A DNA stretch of 20,179 nt from a virus: the IMG/VR virus record IMGVR_UViG_3300037587_000160, positions 1-20,179 of that record; one strand, given 5' to 3'. The position numbers and the translations under genes were made by a program. Positions 19,369 to 20,179 of this stretch are shown one piece after another. A model generated the notes under the pieces. It was not told the DNA's origin. It made no database searches and saw nothing but the letters and a program-made list of their open reading frames with translations. Position 1 is the stretch's first letter, and each line of letters opens with the position of its first letter.

Positions 19369-19692
19369 ATGGTAATTATCAATATGGATATTGTCGAAAG
19401 CGGCTCGGATGATGAACCAGTATTTGACCACCCAAACGGCAGCAAGTGGATTGTAAGCGTTGATATTGACGGTAATGTAATGGTTTTGAATACGCCTAAT
19501 TTGTGCGATGGGATGCTAGAGCGTGAAGTTCCGTTTGGTATTATTGGATTTCCTTGTGACAGTCTGTTGTCGCCAGGTGTTTACGAGTGGACTTGTGATT
19601 ATAGCGAGAGCATTGATTGGGAAAGCGGTCACGTTGATGATTGGTCGTTTGAAGTTTCAGAGTCAAAATTACTATGGGAGCCAAGCAAATGA
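19369..19692 (+). CDS. Hypothetical acidic protein (107 aa)
   Basis: AAGGAA lies ten bases upstream of the ATG, just after the preceding stop. The product is strongly acidic and beta-rich (VDIDGNVMVLNTPNLCDG, GVYEWTCDYSESIDW, SFEVSESKLLWEP), with many aromatic residues. No domain is recognised. The high negative charge makes it a possible DNA mimic or protein-interaction factor, which is speculation from composition. Its stop overlaps the next small gene (ATGA). Confidence 0.65.
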   Translation: MVIINMDIVESGSDDEPVFDHPNGSKWIVSVDIDGNVMVLNTPNLCDGMLEREVPFGIIGFPCDSLLSPGVYEWTCDYSESIDWESGHVDDWSFEVSESKLLWEPSK

Positions 19693-19796
19693 ATGATTCA
19701 GCGATAGAGTTTTTTACCGAATGTGCAAGCCTTGTTGGGCTGACTTTAGAGCAACTAACTGAAGCCGATCGGGCTTTCTGGAATGGAGAAGACTAA
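19689..19796 (+). CDS. Very small acidic protein (35 aa)
   Basis: The ATG overlaps the preceding stop as ATGA, and the stop is one base before the ERF gene. The product begins MNDSAIEFFTECASLVGLTL and ends 'EQLTEADRAFWNGED'. It is acidic with an amphipathic helical pattern. Coupling on both sides and the ribosome site of erf within its end (GGAGAAG) support a real gene. No family is recognised. Confidence 0.55.
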   Translation: MNDSAIEFFTECASLVGLTLEQLTEADRAFWNGED

Positions 19797-19797
19797 T

Positions 19798-20179
19798 ATG
19801 GAAATGTCAGAAAAAACAAATGAGCTATTTGCTGCGTTCGTATTGTTTCAAGGTGACTTGACTAACGCATCAAAAAGCAAAGCGGGTCACGGTTATAAAT
19901 ATGCTGACCTTGCCGAGTGTATCGAAACAGCAAGAGAGCCGCTTTTAATGCATAACTTGGCTGTTACTCAATTAATCGGGCAATCGGACAAGGGCACAAC
20001 GCTAACCACTATGTTGACTCACTCAAGCGGTCAATGGATGCGCGATGAGTTCTTAATGGAGAAAGCTGTACTTCAAGGTGGTGCTGGTAAGAATCCAGCT
20101 CAAGAAATGGGCGCCTCAATCACCTATATGCGCCGTTATGCTTACACGGCTATCATTGGCATGACTCAAGAAGATGAAG
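19798..20179 (+). CDS. erf: ERF-family single-strand annealing protein, cut by right edge
   Basis: The frame from the ATG at 19798 (GGAGAAG upstream) stays open to the window end, giving 127 codons. The pattern is that of the ERF family: a helical N-terminus (ELFAAFVLFQGDLTNASKSK), 'YKYADLAECIETAREPLLMH' (the KYADL hallmark), 'LAVTQLIG', 'LTTMLTHSSGQWMRDEFLM', and 'PAQEMGASITYMRRYAYTAI' followed by GMTQEDE. ERF proteins, first known from P22, anneal complementary single strands in phage recombination and genome circularisation. Matching ERF and NinG in one phage is consistent with a P22-like recombination module. The C-terminal part, including any oligomer tail, is outside the window. Confidence 0.92.
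   Translation, partial: MEMSEKTNELFAAFVLFQGDLTNASKSKAGHGYKYADLAECIETAREPLLMHNLAVTQLIGQSDKGTTLTTMLTHSSGQWMRDEFLMEKAVLQGGAGKNPAQEMGASITYMRRYAYTAIIGMTQEDE

Overview
The window is part of a tailed-phage (or prophage) genome with a P22-like podovirus virion module. Base composition is moderately AT-rich, and every gene recognised here is a phage gene; no host gene, tRNA, rRNA, transposase, integrase or CRISPR array is visible. The host cannot be named from the sequence. The Shine-Dalgarno sites and gene families fit a Gram-negative, probably gammaproteobacterial, host.

Layout. (1) About 1-11711, plus strand: the distal half of the virion operon. It holds the 3' part of a gp10-like packaged-DNA stabilisation (tail hub) protein, a small structural protein, a beta-helix/jelly-roll protein where P22 has its tail needle, a small beta protein, a GNAT-like protein at the gene 14 position, three ejection (DNA transfer) proteins at the gene 7, 20 and 16 positions, and two consecutive tailspikes. 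The order follows P22 genes 10-26-14-7-20-16, then the spikes. (2) 16931-11721, minus strand: a convergent replication operon. It holds a ribbon-helix-helix (RHH) regulator, an O-like initiator carrying an iteron origin inside its own gene, a helicase-loader-like protein, a DnaB-type helicase, four small accessory genes, a DUF1367 protein, NinG and two tiny overlapping membrane peptides that run into the terminator. (3) 18768-17021, minus strand: nine small genes packed end to end and closed by their own intrinsic terminator. (4) 18865 to the right edge, plus strand: a divergent early operon of four small genes followed by an ERF-family single-strand annealing protein cut by the window end.

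How they work together. The ERF protein, NinG and the O/loader/DnaB set form the replication-recombination machinery. The virion genes build the hub, ejection machinery and host-recognition spikes. Two regulatory nodes are visible. One is a promoter with two perfect dyads ahead of the RHH gene (16950-16989). The other is a divergent promoter region with four copies of a TTTCATAYTR half-site (18822-18926).

Coding is nearly continuous once small genes are counted, with many ATGA, TAATG and TGATG start/stop overlaps, and no gene-free stretch reaches 300 bases. The most notable unexplained items are the nested origin (six 11-12 bp iterons followed by an AT-rich tract with 9-bp periodicity), the pair of 26- and 23-residue membrane peptides at the operon end, and the duplicated P-loop-like segment in the helicase.
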